Shown piece by piece: positions 27,314-35,594 of a stretch of DNA of 64,000 nucleotides; the stretch's first letter is position 1; the number at the start of each line of letters is the position of its first letter. A program made the translations under genes and the position numbers. Source of the stretch: JAFDZV01 sp035549015 (GTDB lineage Bacteria; Bacteroidota; Ignavibacteria; OLB7); contig DASZRW010000042.1 of the NCBI GenBank assembly GCA_035549015.1, positions 1 to 64,000 on the forward strand, written 5' to 3'. Under the pieces are notes generated by a model that saw nothing but the letters and a program-made list of their open reading frames with translations, did not search any database and had not been told where the DNA came from.

Positions 27314-27648
27314 GACGTTGTGCCGCTCCGGGGATGCGGCCTTCCGGAATCCCATGGACGATGTTGGCCTGCAAGCCGTGGGTGGTCCATGATGCCTGCG
27401 CGCATGCCTCGCCGATGCAAGGCCGCCGCAAAACATGGGCGTGGCGCACCCAAACGGGGCGACAACTTACGCATAACCGGCCGATCGGGGCGTGACGAGC
27501 CTGCACGGTTGCACGATCGGCTGCAACCGGTCAACGCAGCGGCGGCGGACTGCCCGCGGCCGTCGGGCTGCCCTGAGCGCCGTTCCGGCGCATCTTCATA
27601 GCTTCGCGTTCATTCCTGAAATACTACCGGAGTACTGGCGGATACTCG
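27314..27648. other. divergent promoter region
   Basis: 335 bases between the divergent ABC ATPase (-) and ROK kinase (+) genes. No gene, and no cobalamin riboswitch box or Fur-like palindrome could be recognised despite the FecE-like neighbour. Confidence 0.5.
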
Positions 27649-28641
27649 ATGCAGCACATTCTTGCGGTGGACATCGGCGGAACGAAGATCGCGGTTGGGA
27701 TTGCGGAGCGCTCCGTGTTCGCCGAGCGTGGCACCCTTGCGCGGATCGTGACCGAGCGGGTGCCGGCTCCCGGCACGCCGGCGGCGGTTGTTCCCCGCGT
27801 GATCGCCATCGCCCGGGAGTTGCTGGGCGCACTCTCCGATCCGGACCCGCTGCTCTCCGGAATCGGGATTGCGATCGGCGGTCCGCTGGATCATCGGGCG
27901 GGTGTGGTGATCAACTTCCCCCATCTTCCCGAGTGGAAGAATGTTCCCCTGCGCGCGATGCTGAGCGAGGCCCTCGGCGCTCCGGCGCTTCTGGACAACG
28001 ATGCCAACCTCGGCGCGCTCGGCGAGCATGCCTGGGGAGCGGGGCGCGGCGTCGAGGACATGGTATACATGACCATCAGCACCGGGATCGGCGGCGGGGT
28101 GATCGTCGGCGGCCGCCTGCTGCACGGCGTGGGATCGGCTGCCGGAGAGGTGGGGCATATCACCGTTCAGACCGGCGGCCCGCGCTGCCCCTGCGGCAAT
28201 GCCGGCTGTCTCGAGATGATGGCGAGTGGCACGGCGATTGCCCGGCGCGCCCGCCAGGCGGTTGCGGAATCTCCCGACGCCGGTGCCCGCATCCTGCAGC
28301 AGGCCGGGGGGGAAGCGCTGGGCATTCGGGCTGAGGGGGTCTGGGCCGCCGCCCTCGAAGGGGACGGCCTGGCAATCAGGCTCTGGGAGGAGACGGCGGA
28401 ATATCTTGCAATTGGCCTGGCCGCAATCGTTCACGTTCTCGCGCCCCGGGTCATGGTGCTGGGGGGCGGTGTGGCCCAGACCGATGAGCGATTTCTCGAG
28501 GCGGTCCGTTCCAGAATGCGCGACCACGTGGGATATGTGCCGTTGGAGCGGATTTCCGTGGTCCGCTCCGCCCTGGGAAGCAACAGTCCGTTGATCGGGG
28601 CGGCCGTGCTGGGGCTGGAAGCGGCAGGTGATCAGCACTGA
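27649..28641 (+). CDS. ROK-family sugar kinase (glucokinase-like)
   Basis: 330 residues. Phosphate-1 loop VDIGGTKIAVGI at 7-18, LLDNDAN with catalytic Asp118, STGIGGGVIV, and the ROK zinc motif from His170 through Cys180, Cys182 and Cys187 (GGPRCPCGNAGCLE). Phosphorylates glucose or a related sugar in the cytosol using ATP. The whole Zn site is intact and no HTH domain is fused, so it is an enzyme rather than a NagC-type repressor. Exact sugar not decidable. A T10 tract at about 28691-28700 lies downstream, perhaps a weak terminator. Confidence 0.92.
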   Translation: MQHILAVDIGGTKIAVGIAERSVFAERGTLARIVTERVPAPGTPAAVVPRVIAIARELLGALSDPDPLLSGIGIAIGGPLDHRAGVVINFPHLPEWKNVPLRAMLSEALGAPALLDNDANLGALGEHAWGAGRGVEDMVYMTISTGIGGGVIVGGRLLHGVGSAAGEVGHITVQTGGPRCPCGNAGCLEMMASGTAIARRARQAVAESPDAGARILQQAGGEALGIRAEGVWAAALEGDGLAIRLWEETAEYLAIGLAAIVHVLAPRVMVLGGGVAQTDERFLEAVRSRMRDHVGYVPLERISVVRSALGSNSPLIGAAVLGLEAAGDQH

Positions 28642-28740
28642 AGCCAGCGGGTTGGGTCGCCGCGCGAACCGCCGCTGCGGCCGGGGGAAGATTTTTTTTT
28701 TCTTCCACTGTAACCGGCATTGCGCCGAGGTGTTCTGTCT

Positions 28741-28776
28741 CTGCCTCCGCGCAATGTCCAGACATGCCGGAGGCAG
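28741..28776. repeat. leader hairpin upstream of the DxCC-repeat lipoprotein
   Basis: Inverted repeat with outer arms CTGCCTCCG / CGGAGGCAG and inner GTC / GAC pairing; the right arm continues as GAACAC, matching GTGTTC further left after a short insertion. It sits about 80 bases before the ATG, after the T-tract that probably ends the ROK transcript, so it belongs to the lipoprotein leader or promoter. Confidence 0.5.
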
Positions 28777-28857
28777 AACACATTGGGCGTGGCTCGAGAA
28801 CGATGCCCGCCGGATAGCATGATGGATGATGGTACATCTTTATCTCGGAGCCTGTCT

Positions 28858-30633
28858 ATGAAAACGCTACTGATCCTACGCCGGATCGTACTGCCGATGT
28901 TGGCGTTCTGTCTCCTGGCGCTCGGCGCCGTCCTCAGCTCCTGCGAGGAGCCGGCAACCGGCCCTGGTCCCTCCGGCGGTGCCACTGTTACGGGCATCCT
29001 GAACGACGAGCAGGGACACATCGTTCCCGGCGCCACCGTTGCCGCGATCGGCGCCAGCGACAAGAAACTTTCAACCGTGGTCACCAATGAAGAGGGTGCA
29101 TTCGCCCTCTCCGGCCTGCCGAGCGATCTGAACGGCGTCCGGCTTCAGGTGAGCCACCAGGATTTCAAGCCATACGCGAACACGATCAACGAGATCATCA
29201 GCCAGTCCGGCGGGATCACAGGCGTGCTCGTGAACATGATGCATGCCGACAGCTGCTGCGCCACGCTGACGCTCGACGTAACGGGTACCAACGGCGTGCC
29301 GCTGGCCAATGTGGAGGTTCGCCTGCGCCGCGGCGATCTGTTGATCACGATGTCGCGCACGGATTCCAACGGCCGTGTGGTGTTCAACAACGTCTGCGCC
29401 GGTGAGTACAACATTCGCCTCTCGCGCGACGGCTATGCGGTACTGGAGCGGGGCGGCATCACGGTTCACGGCTGCGAGCCCACGCATCTCGAGGCCGGCA
29501 TGCATGCCAACGGCGACAATCAGCATGGTGCCGATTCCTGCTGCCGCGGCTACCTCCGGATCATTCCGAAGGACTCCAACGGCGTCAACCTCTCCGGTGC
29601 AACGGTGCGGATCACCAAGACCGGCATGAACCAGCGTACGCAGGTTTCCAACGGTGATGGATCGATCTTCCACGAGATGTGCGACGGCACGTACGTTGTG
29701 CATATCACGAAGGACGGCTACCGTCCCATCGAGTTCACCGTCACGCTTCACTGCAACGACAGCGTCGTCACCGATCGCCGGATGGATCATGTCCCGGCCA
29801 ACAACAACGACAGCTGCTGCAACGGCCGCCTGCAGGTGAACACGCACGACTCCACGACCAATGCCAATGTGAACGGCGCCACCGTGGTGCTTCGCAAGGC
29901 CGGTGTGGTTGTCGGAACGGCAACCTCCGCCGAAGGCCATGTGGTGTTCGAGCATCTCTGCACCGGTGACTACACCGTCGTGATCGAGAAGGACGGCTAC
30001 GTGCGTCAGGAGTTCACGGTTCATCTGGACTGCAACGGCCATGTGGAGGTCACGAGGAATCTTGTCCCGAGCGGCGGCAATCAGGATACCTGCTGTCATG
30101 GCCGGATCACGGTAACCGTGCGCGACTCCGTTACCAACGCGGTGCTCGCCAACACCACCGTTCGCATCTGGAAGAACGGTACGCTGATCGCCACGCGCAC
30201 CACCGATGCCAACGGCCACGTGGTGTTCGAGAACCTCTGCGCCGGTACGTATGCCTTCGACTTCTCGCACGACGGTTACGCCGCGCGTGAGATGGGTGGC
30301 GTCACGATCCAGTGCAACGGCACGGCCGAGGTCTCCAAGCTCCTCGTACACAACCCCGACAACTGCTGCACGGCTGTCTTCCGGTTCCACGTGAAGGATT
30401 CGGCGGTGGCCGACGGCGGCTGGATATCGGGTGTGACGGTGACGATCACCAGCGGCAACGATACCTGGACCGGCACTACCAATGGCGACGGCACGTACGT
30501 CCGCGAGGCCCTGTGTGGGCACAAGACCTACACGATCACCTTCTCGAAGGATGGCTTCCACACGCAGAGCATCACGATCACGCTCACGGATTGCCGTACT
30601 GCCGAGGAGACGATCAGGCTGACGCGACTATAG
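28858..30633 (+). CDS. lipoprotein with five tandem DxCC repeats (CnaB/PEGA-like)
   Basis: 591 residues; GGAG upstream fixes the ATG. Lipobox LSSC places the lipidated Cys at 29. One Cys-free carboxypeptidase-regulatory-like beta domain (about 40-128) comes first, then five repeats of 91-95 residues beginning at 131, 226, 318, 410 and 501, filling the protein to its end. Each repeat opens with Asp-x-Cys-Cys (DSCC, DSCC, DSCC, DTCC, DNCC), has a third Cys just before GxY-type turns (VCAGEY, MCDGTY, LCTGDY, LCAGTY) and a fourth about 25 residues later, and contains the KDGY/RDGY signature of CnaB or PEGA surface folds. Four regular Cys per unit suggest two disulfides or a metal site per module. 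Presumably an extended surface stalk. The exact repeat type was not recognised. Confidence 0.85.
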   Translation: MKTLLILRRIVLPMLAFCLLALGAVLSSCEEPATGPGPSGGATVTGILNDEQGHIVPGATVAAIGASDKKLSTVVTNEEGAFALSGLPSDLNGVRLQVSHQDFKPYANTINEIISQSGGITGVLVNMMHADSCCATLTLDVTGTNGVPLANVEVRLRRGDLLITMSRTDSNGRVVFNNVCAGEYNIRLSRDGYAVLERGGITVHGCEPTHLEAGMHANGDNQHGADSCCRGYLRIIPKDSNGVNLSGATVRITKTGMNQRTQVSNGDGSIFHEMCDGTYVVHITKDGYRPIEFTVTLHCNDSVVTDRRMDHVPANNNDSCCNGRLQVNTHDSTTNANVNGATVVLRKAGVVVGTATSAEGHVVFEHLCTGDYTVVIEKDGYVRQEFTVHLDCNGHVEVTRNLVPSGGNQDTCCHGRITVTVRDSVTNAVLANTTVRIWKNGTLIATRTTDANGHVVFENLCAGTYAFDFSHDGYAAREMGGVTIQCNGTAEVSKLLVHNPDNCCTAVFRFHVKDSAVADGGWISGVTVTITSGNDTWTGTTNGDGTYVREALCGHKTYTITFSKDGFHTQSITITLTDCRTAEETIRLTRL

Positions 30634-30684
30634 CGTTTCCATCGGAACAGTCAGAGATGGACAGGTGTTTGAGAGTGTCCATTT

Positions 30685-30724
30685 ACGATCGGGCGGGGCT
30701 TCGGCTCCGCCCGATCGTGTTTTC
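30685..30724 (+). terminator. strong intrinsic terminator
   Basis: 15-bp stem (ACGATCGGGCGGGGC and near-complement) with a TTCG tetraloop, followed by GTTTTC; about 50 bases after the lipoprotein stop codon. Confidence 0.9.
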
Positions 30725-30846
30725 GAATCACCCGCTTCGATACATGTGCGTGCGACATCGCCGGATGCGATGGGTCGTTGATTGTATCCGGCAATGAGCG
30801 TTCAACGCTCGCAACGATCATCGTTCACGCAGCATGCCGAGGTAGT

Positions 30847-31710
30847 ATGTACTCTTCACCGCACGGCCGGCATTCCGTTCGCACTCACATCCTTCCGAAC
30901 GTTGTTCTACTGATCGGGCTTTTCCTGTTCATCGCTCCTCCCGCTCTCCGGGCGCAGGGCGGCGATCGCGGGCCCACGCTCCGTGCTTCCTATCGGCTGG
31001 CCAAGCCGCGGTCGGCCGCCGGGATCGTGGACTATTCGCGACCGGACACCGTACTCTTCCTCTGCTCCGACGGTGGTACCGCCGCAGTTCAACGCGTGAT
31101 CGAGGTGCGGCGCAACGGGAAGCTGCTGCGGGTGAGCATTGCCGCAGGGGGGGCGCACAGCGTACTGCTTCCGCACGACGGCGACTGGGATCGCAACGAG
31201 GACACCGCCATCAGCGATCCGGCTCCGTATCAGGCCCAGCTCGTGCTGCGTTCGCGCGACGGCCGGGAGCATCGCTCCAATGTGATATCGATTCCCGTGC
31301 GCCTTTCGGACAGCCGCTTCGAGCATCATGCCTACAGGCCCGGGCTGCGCATCAATCGCTATGCTCTCTCGCTCTTCCATTTCGACCGGGCGGATCTCAC
31401 GCCGATGAACGAGCGCATCCTGAGCCGGTATGTGTACGAGGATATCACGAACGATGCGGAGGTGGAGGTGATCGGCCACATGGATACCATCGGTCTGCCG
31501 CAGCACAACATGCAGCTCTCCGAACGCAGAGCGGCCGCCGTTGCCGGGGCGATACGCGACCATGTGCCGGCCGGTGGCTGGCTTGTCATCGAGGAGCGGG
31601 GTGTTGGTTCGGGGGGGCGCCTCTACACCAATGCGCTCCCGGAGGGGCGCTTCTACAACCGGACCACACAGATCATCGTGTACAGAGAGCAGGAGCCGCG
31701 CGTGAATTGA
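30847..31710 (+). CDS. OmpA-family protein
   Basis: 287 residues from MYSSPHGRHSVRTHI, preceded by GAGG. A signal peptide (VVLLIGLFLFIAPPALRAQ) leads into a beta-rich domain of unknown type (about 35-175) and an OmpA C-terminal peptidoglycan-binding domain: ALSLFHFDRADLTPMNERIL, VEVIGHMDTIGLPQHNMQLS with Asp in place, SERRAAAVAGAI. The end LPEGRFYNRTTQIIV replaces the usual NRRVEI strand. Periplasmic, linking outer membrane or secretion machinery to peptidoglycan. It has its own upstream terminator and promoter gap, so it is not in an operon with the repeat lipoprotein. Confidence 0.87.
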   Translation: MYSSPHGRHSVRTHILPNVVLLIGLFLFIAPPALRAQGGDRGPTLRASYRLAKPRSAAGIVDYSRPDTVLFLCSDGGTAAVQRVIEVRRNGKLLRVSIAAGGAHSVLLPHDGDWDRNEDTAISDPAPYQAQLVLRSRDGREHRSNVISIPVRLSDSRFEHHAYRPGLRINRYALSLFHFDRADLTPMNERILSRYVYEDITNDAEVEVIGHMDTIGLPQHNMQLSERRAAAVAGAIRDHVPAGGWLVIEERGVGSGGRLYTNALPEGRFYNRTTQIIVYREQEPRVN

Positions 31711-31802
31711 ACGGCGTGCGTCCGGGAGATCATTTCCCGGCGGGCGGGTTCACGTGCACGGCGACGCCGGATTGATGATTCTCCTGGGAGCCGTCGCCAT
31801 GC

Positions 31803-31844
31803 AAACGAGGAAGCCCCGGCTCTGCAGCCGGGGCTTCCTCGTTT
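31803..31844. terminator. bidirectional terminator
   Basis: Perfect 19-bp inverted repeat (AAACGAGGAAGCCCCGGCT, loop CTGC, complement) with A and T tracts at its two ends, between convergent genes: the OmpA protein and the last gene of the peptide-importer operon. Confidence 0.93.
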
Positions 31845-31901
31845 CTCTCATTATGCCGTGCCGCAGCTCCCAAGGAGGCATCGGGGCCGTCCCTGCCAGT
31901 A

Positions 31902-32960
31902 TCAGGAGAAGGGGCACGCGGCCCAGTGATCGGGGCTCTTCTCCACGAAGTCCGGGAACTTCTCCGCGCAGCTCGGGCGGGCGATCGGGCATCGTGTCCG
32001 GAACGGACAGCCGGAGGGCTTGGCCAGAGGCGTCGGCACGTCGCCGCTCAGCATCACGCGCGTGGCGCGATGGCTGTCGGGATCGGCCAACGGGACAGCC
32101 GAGAGGAGCGCCTGGCTGTAGGGATGCTTCGGCTCGAAGTAGACTTCCTCGCTCGGGCCGTATTCCACCATGTGGCCCAGATACATCACCGCGATCCGGG
32201 AACTGATATGCTCCACAACCGAGAGGTCGTGCGCGATGAAGAGGAGCGAGAGGCCGAACTCCTCCTGCAGATCCTGCATCAGATTGATCACCTGCGCCTG
32301 AATGGAGACATCCAGAGCGGAGACCGGCTCGTCGCAGATGATGAGATCGGGGTGCGTTGCAAGCGCGCGGGCGATGCCGATGCGCTGGCGCTGGCCGCCG
32401 GAGAACTCGTGCGGGAAACGCGCGGCCTGCTCCGGCCGCATCCCCACCTTGTCCAGCAACCACCCCACGCGGTCGCGCATCTCCGACTTGCTCATCGACG
32501 TGTGCAGGCGCAGCGGCTCCTCGATGATCTGTGCAACGGTCAGCCGGGGATTGAGCGAGGAGTACGGATCCTGGAAGATCATCTGAATCTTCGAGCGATA
32601 CGCGCGCATCTCGGATGTGCTGAGCCGGTTGAAGTCCACAACCGTGCCGTCGGCGGCATGGTACAGAATCTCGCCATGAACCTCCGCCTCCGGGCTGATG
32701 TTCCGGATGATGTTGATCAGCGAGCGGCCTATCGTTGTCTTGCCGCAGCCGGACTCACCCACCATGCCGAGTGTCTCGCCGCGATAGATCGTGAACGATA
32801 CGCCGTCCACGGCCTTCACGGTTGCCACGCGCCGCCTCAGCAGGCCCCCCAGCACCGGGAAGTGTACCTGCAGATTCCTCACCTCGAGCAGCACGTCGCC
32901 CTTGGCATGTGCCGGCGATGCAGTGGCTGCCGGTGCTGCTGTCATATCGGTTGTGCTCAT
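31902..32960 (-). CDS. peptide ABC importer ATPase 2 (OppF/DppF-like)
   Basis: 352 residues. Walker A GESGCGKTT, Q-loop IFQDPYSSLNPR, signature FSGGQRQR, Walker B LIICDEPVSALDVSIQ, switch FIAHDLSVVEHI, then the oligopeptide-importer C-terminal extension HPYSQALLSAVP with the Cys cluster CPFRTRCPIARPSC, which in relatives such as DppF ligates an iron-sulfur cluster. Energises uptake through the two permeases of this operon. Last gene of the operon, ending before the strong terminator at 31803. The first ~20 residues are Ala/Thr-rich and non-conserved. In E. coli YejF the two ATPase halves are one protein; here they are separate. Confidence 0.93.
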   Translation of the reverse strand: MSTTDMTAAPAATASPAHAKGDVLLEVRNLQVHFPVLGGLLRRRVATVKAVDGVSFTIYRGETLGMVGESGCGKTTIGRSLINIIRNISPEAEVHGEILYHAADGTVVDFNRLSTSEMRAYRSKIQMIFQDPYSSLNPRLTVAQIIEEPLRLHTSMSKSEMRDRVGWLLDKVGMRPEQAARFPHEFSGGQRQRIGIARALATHPDLIICDEPVSALDVSIQAQVINLMQDLQEEFGLSLLFIAHDLSVVEHISSRIAVMYLGHMVEYGPSEEVYFEPKHPYSQALLSAVPLADPDSHRATRVMLSGDVPTPLAKPSGCPFRTRCPIARPSCAEKFPDFVEKSPDHWAACPFS

Positions 32961-33020
32961 TGTCGTCAGCCTTCAGGTCAGTATGCGATCGGGTGTGCCC
33001 TTCGGCGCCGATCGAAATCA

Positions 33021-34388
33021 TCATAGTCTCTCTCCAGCCCGGGAAGTCCCACCGGCACTCCGTTCGCGCCGGCCAAGCAACTCCGCCGCGAACATCGCGG
33101 CCGGGAGAACAATCCACGGCGTTGCCGGGAAGTGAAAACGGCTGTCGCCGAAATAGATCAGCGGGATCGCCGTGAACAGTATCATCATCGCCGTTGCCAG
33201 GCGTATCGCATCGCGCGTATCGGTTCTGCGGCGCAGCCGCGCAAGCGTCGGGATCGCCGCGAGCAGCGTCCCCAGCACGACGATCCACCAGCCTTCGGCA
33301 AGAAGGAGCATCGTGCTCAACCATGCGCCGGGAGGTTCTTCCGGGTCCGGCAGCGAGAGCCGGTTCAATCGTACGCCATCCACGTCGGAGCGATAGAGAT
33401 ACCACAGCTTGCGCGGCAGGCGCAGTGCCGTTGCCAGCGGCTCCGATGTCATGTAGGCGATGGCCAGCGAGCGTGCCCGCGCGTTCCGTTCGTACTCGTC
33501 GCCGCCTCCGTATGCTGTCTCGATCTCGTCGTCCAGCAGATAGGTGCCGTTGGCCCGCGGGTTGTTGCCGATGTAGAGATTGATCCCGTCGTTGTTCGCA
33601 ACGATGCCGGGATGTCCGTACAGGGCCTGGTTCCTGAGCGTCCAGGGGAGCACCACCGCGACCGCGACCAGCGCAACACATCCGGCGCGCAGCGCACGGA
33701 CACGGAGACGGGGTTGGCCCGCCGGGAGAGCAGCGATGGCAACCAGGGGCGCCAGCGCAAGCTGCGGCTTCACCAGGGCCGCAAGACCCGCCAGCACGCC
33801 CGCAACAACGCAACGCCATGAGATGCGGCGTTCCTCCAGCAGCGGCAGCGTGGCCGCGAGCGAAAGAAGAAGCGCCAGCGGTTCGCTCAACAGCAACGAA
33901 CTGTACGCGATGCCGTTGGGCTGCAGCGCGAGCGCGAGCAGCGTGATGCGCGCGGCCGGCTCGTTGCCGTTCAACAGCGTGCGGCAGATGCGATACATGA
34001 CAAAGAGCGCAGCGCAACCGAGGAAGGCGTTTGCAAGCATGCCGGCGAGCGGCGAGACTCCGGTTGCCGTGAACAGGCCGGCCAGGAACGCCGGGTATCC
34101 CACCGGCCAGTAGGCCGTTGGAACGGCGGCGATGCGGTATCCTTCCCCCTCCGCCATCCCGGCCGCGCGGGCCAGGTACCAGGCGGCATCACTCGAAGGG
34201 TGAACGCCCGCATGCACTGCCCAGATGATCCAGCCGATGCGCAGCGCAACGGCCGCGGCCAGAACAACGGGCACGAATCCGCGCCACATCAGGGCCCGTA
34301 CGATCGCCGAACGATTGCCCGGGGCGTGCCCGGCCGGGCTTCCCCCACTCTCGCCGCGCGAAGCGGCCGGCAACGGTTCGTCGCGCAT
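33021..34388 (-). CDS. membrane glycosyltransferase, GT-C fold (ArnT/PMT-like)
   Basis: 455 residues from MRDEPLPAASRGESG, two bases behind the preceding ATPase stop codon. About ten hydrophobic helices (VPVVLAAAVALRIGWIIWAV first). After the first helix comes the GT-C catalytic Asp region HPSSDAAWYLARAAGMAEG, and later LNGIAYSS-type loop LQPNGIAYSSLLLSEPLALL as in the PMT/ArnT clan, followed by a soluble segment with NDGINLYIGNN. Such enzymes move sugars from polyprenyl-phosphate donors to lipids or proteins on the periplasmic side. The gene sits between the two ATPase genes of the peptide importer. Acceptor unknown. Confidence 0.85.
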   Translation of the reverse strand: MRDEPLPAASRGESGGSPAGHAPGNRSAIVRALMWRGFVPVVLAAAVALRIGWIIWAVHAGVHPSSDAAWYLARAAGMAEGEGYRIAAVPTAYWPVGYPAFLAGLFTATGVSPLAGMLANAFLGCAALFVMYRICRTLLNGNEPAARITLLALALQPNGIAYSSLLLSEPLALLLSLAATLPLLEERRISWRCVVAGVLAGLAALVKPQLALAPLVAIAALPAGQPRLRVRALRAGCVALVAVAVVLPWTLRNQALYGHPGIVANNDGINLYIGNNPRANGTYLLDDEIETAYGGGDEYERNARARSLAIAYMTSEPLATALRLPRKLWYLYRSDVDGVRLNRLSLPDPEEPPGAWLSTMLLLAEGWWIVVLGTLLAAIPTLARLRRRTDTRDAIRLATAMMILFTAIPLIYFGDSRFHFPATPWIVLPAAMFAAELLGRRERSAGGTSRAGERL

Positions 34389-34390
34389 CC

Positions 34391-35386
34391 CTACATCCGT
34401 GTGGGCTGCGGGTAGAGATGGCAGCGCACGAAGTGGCCGGGCTCCATCTCCACCAACTCCGGCTCGACGGCGAAGCAGATCTCCATCGCACGATTGCACC
34501 GCGAGTTGAACTTGCAGGCGGCCGGCATCTGAAGGATGTTCGGTACCATGCCCGGGATTGCCTTCAGCCGGTGAAGCCGTTCGCCGCGCTTCGGACGCGG
34601 AATGGAATCCAGCAGCCCCTGTGTGTACGGATGCAGTGCGTTGTTGAAGATCTGCCGCACCGATCCGATCTCCTGAACCTTCCCGCCGTACATCACCACG
34701 ATGCGCTGGCACATCTCGGCAACCACCGCGAGGTCGTGCGTGATCAGCACGATCGCCGAATCCTTCCGCTCCTCCTTCAGCCTGACCATCAGCTCCAGGA
34801 TCTGCGCCTGGATCGTGACGTCGAGTGCGGTGGTGGGTTCGTCCGCGATGAGAAGCGAGGGATTGCAGGCCAGCGCCATCGCGATCATCACGCGCTGCCG
34901 CATGCCGCCGGAGAACTGATGCGGATAGTCGTTCATCCGCCGGCGTGCGTCCGGGATGCCCACCAGATCCAGCATCTCCACGGCACGATCGAACGCCTCG
35001 TTCTTGGAGACGGCCTTGTGCTGCAGTATCGTTTCCATCACCTGCGAGCCGATCCTGTAGACCGGGTTCAGCGATGTCATCGGCTCCTGAAAGATCATGC
35101 CGATGTCGTGGCCGCGAAGCTTTCGCATCTCGGGAAGCGGAAGCTTCAGCAGATCGACGCCGTTCATCGTGATGGAGCCTCCCACGATCTCACCCGGCGG
35201 ATTCGGGATCAGCCGCATGATGGAGAGGGCCGTCACCGACTTGCCGGAGCCGGACTCACCCACCACTCCAAGCACTTCACCCTTGTTGATATCGAACGAG
35301 ACGCCGTCCACCGCCCTGGCGACGCCGCCCTCGGTGTTGAAGTAGGTGCGGAGATCACGGATCTCGAGTAGTGTATCGTTCGTCAC
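34391..35386 (-). CDS. peptide ABC importer ATPase 1 (OppD/DppD-like)
   Basis: 331 residues if it begins at the GTG giving VTNDTLLEIRDLRTYF, which matches the usual OppD N terminus; the only in-frame ATG is 31 codons upstream (35479) and would add an unrelated stretch. Walker A GESGSGKSVT, IFQEPMTSLNPVY, signature FSGGMRQR, Walker B LLIADEPTTALDVTIQ, LITHDLAVVAEM, then HPYTQGLLDSIPR and the Cys-containing end CKFNSRCNRAMEIC. Works as a heterodimer with the OppF-like subunit. Upstream gene is the YejE-like permease, 208 bases away. Confidence 0.92.
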   Translation of the reverse strand: MTNDTLLEIRDLRTYFNTEGGVARAVDGVSFDINKGEVLGVVGESGSGKSVTALSIMRLIPNPPGEIVGGSITMNGVDLLKLPLPEMRKLRGHDIGMIFQEPMTSLNPVYRIGSQVMETILQHKAVSKNEAFDRAVEMLDLVGIPDARRRMNDYPHQFSGGMRQRVMIAMALACNPSLLIADEPTTALDVTIQAQILELMVRLKEERKDSAIVLITHDLAVVAEMCQRIVVMYGGKVQEIGSVRQIFNNALHPYTQGLLDSIPRPKRGERLHRLKAIPGMVPNILQMPAACKFNSRCNRAMEICFAVEPELVEMEPGHFVRCHLYPQPTRM

Positions 35387-35594
35387 GATGCTGATTCCGG
35401 TCGTTGGAGATAACGGCTTCCGTCCGGACGTCTGTGCTTCACAGCCTGTGGGCTGCGGGGCATAGAAACGTGGAAGCACTGAGGGATCGTCATGCCGGCT
35501 CGCGCCATTACCGTCTCGGTCGATAGCGGATGGCCTTACCCCACCCGCGTGCGTGCCGCGATGCGGGCCCGGCGGTGCCCGGCGTTGAACAGCG

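Noticed and set aside
27314..27500. Cobalamin riboswitch or Fur box upstream of the FecE-like ATPase
   Set aside because: No B12-box or Fur-like palindrome could be found in the leader.
28641..28720. T10 tract after the ROK kinase as a strong terminator
   Set aside because: Only a 4-bp stem can be drawn directly before it; left as a possible weak terminator in the ROK entry.
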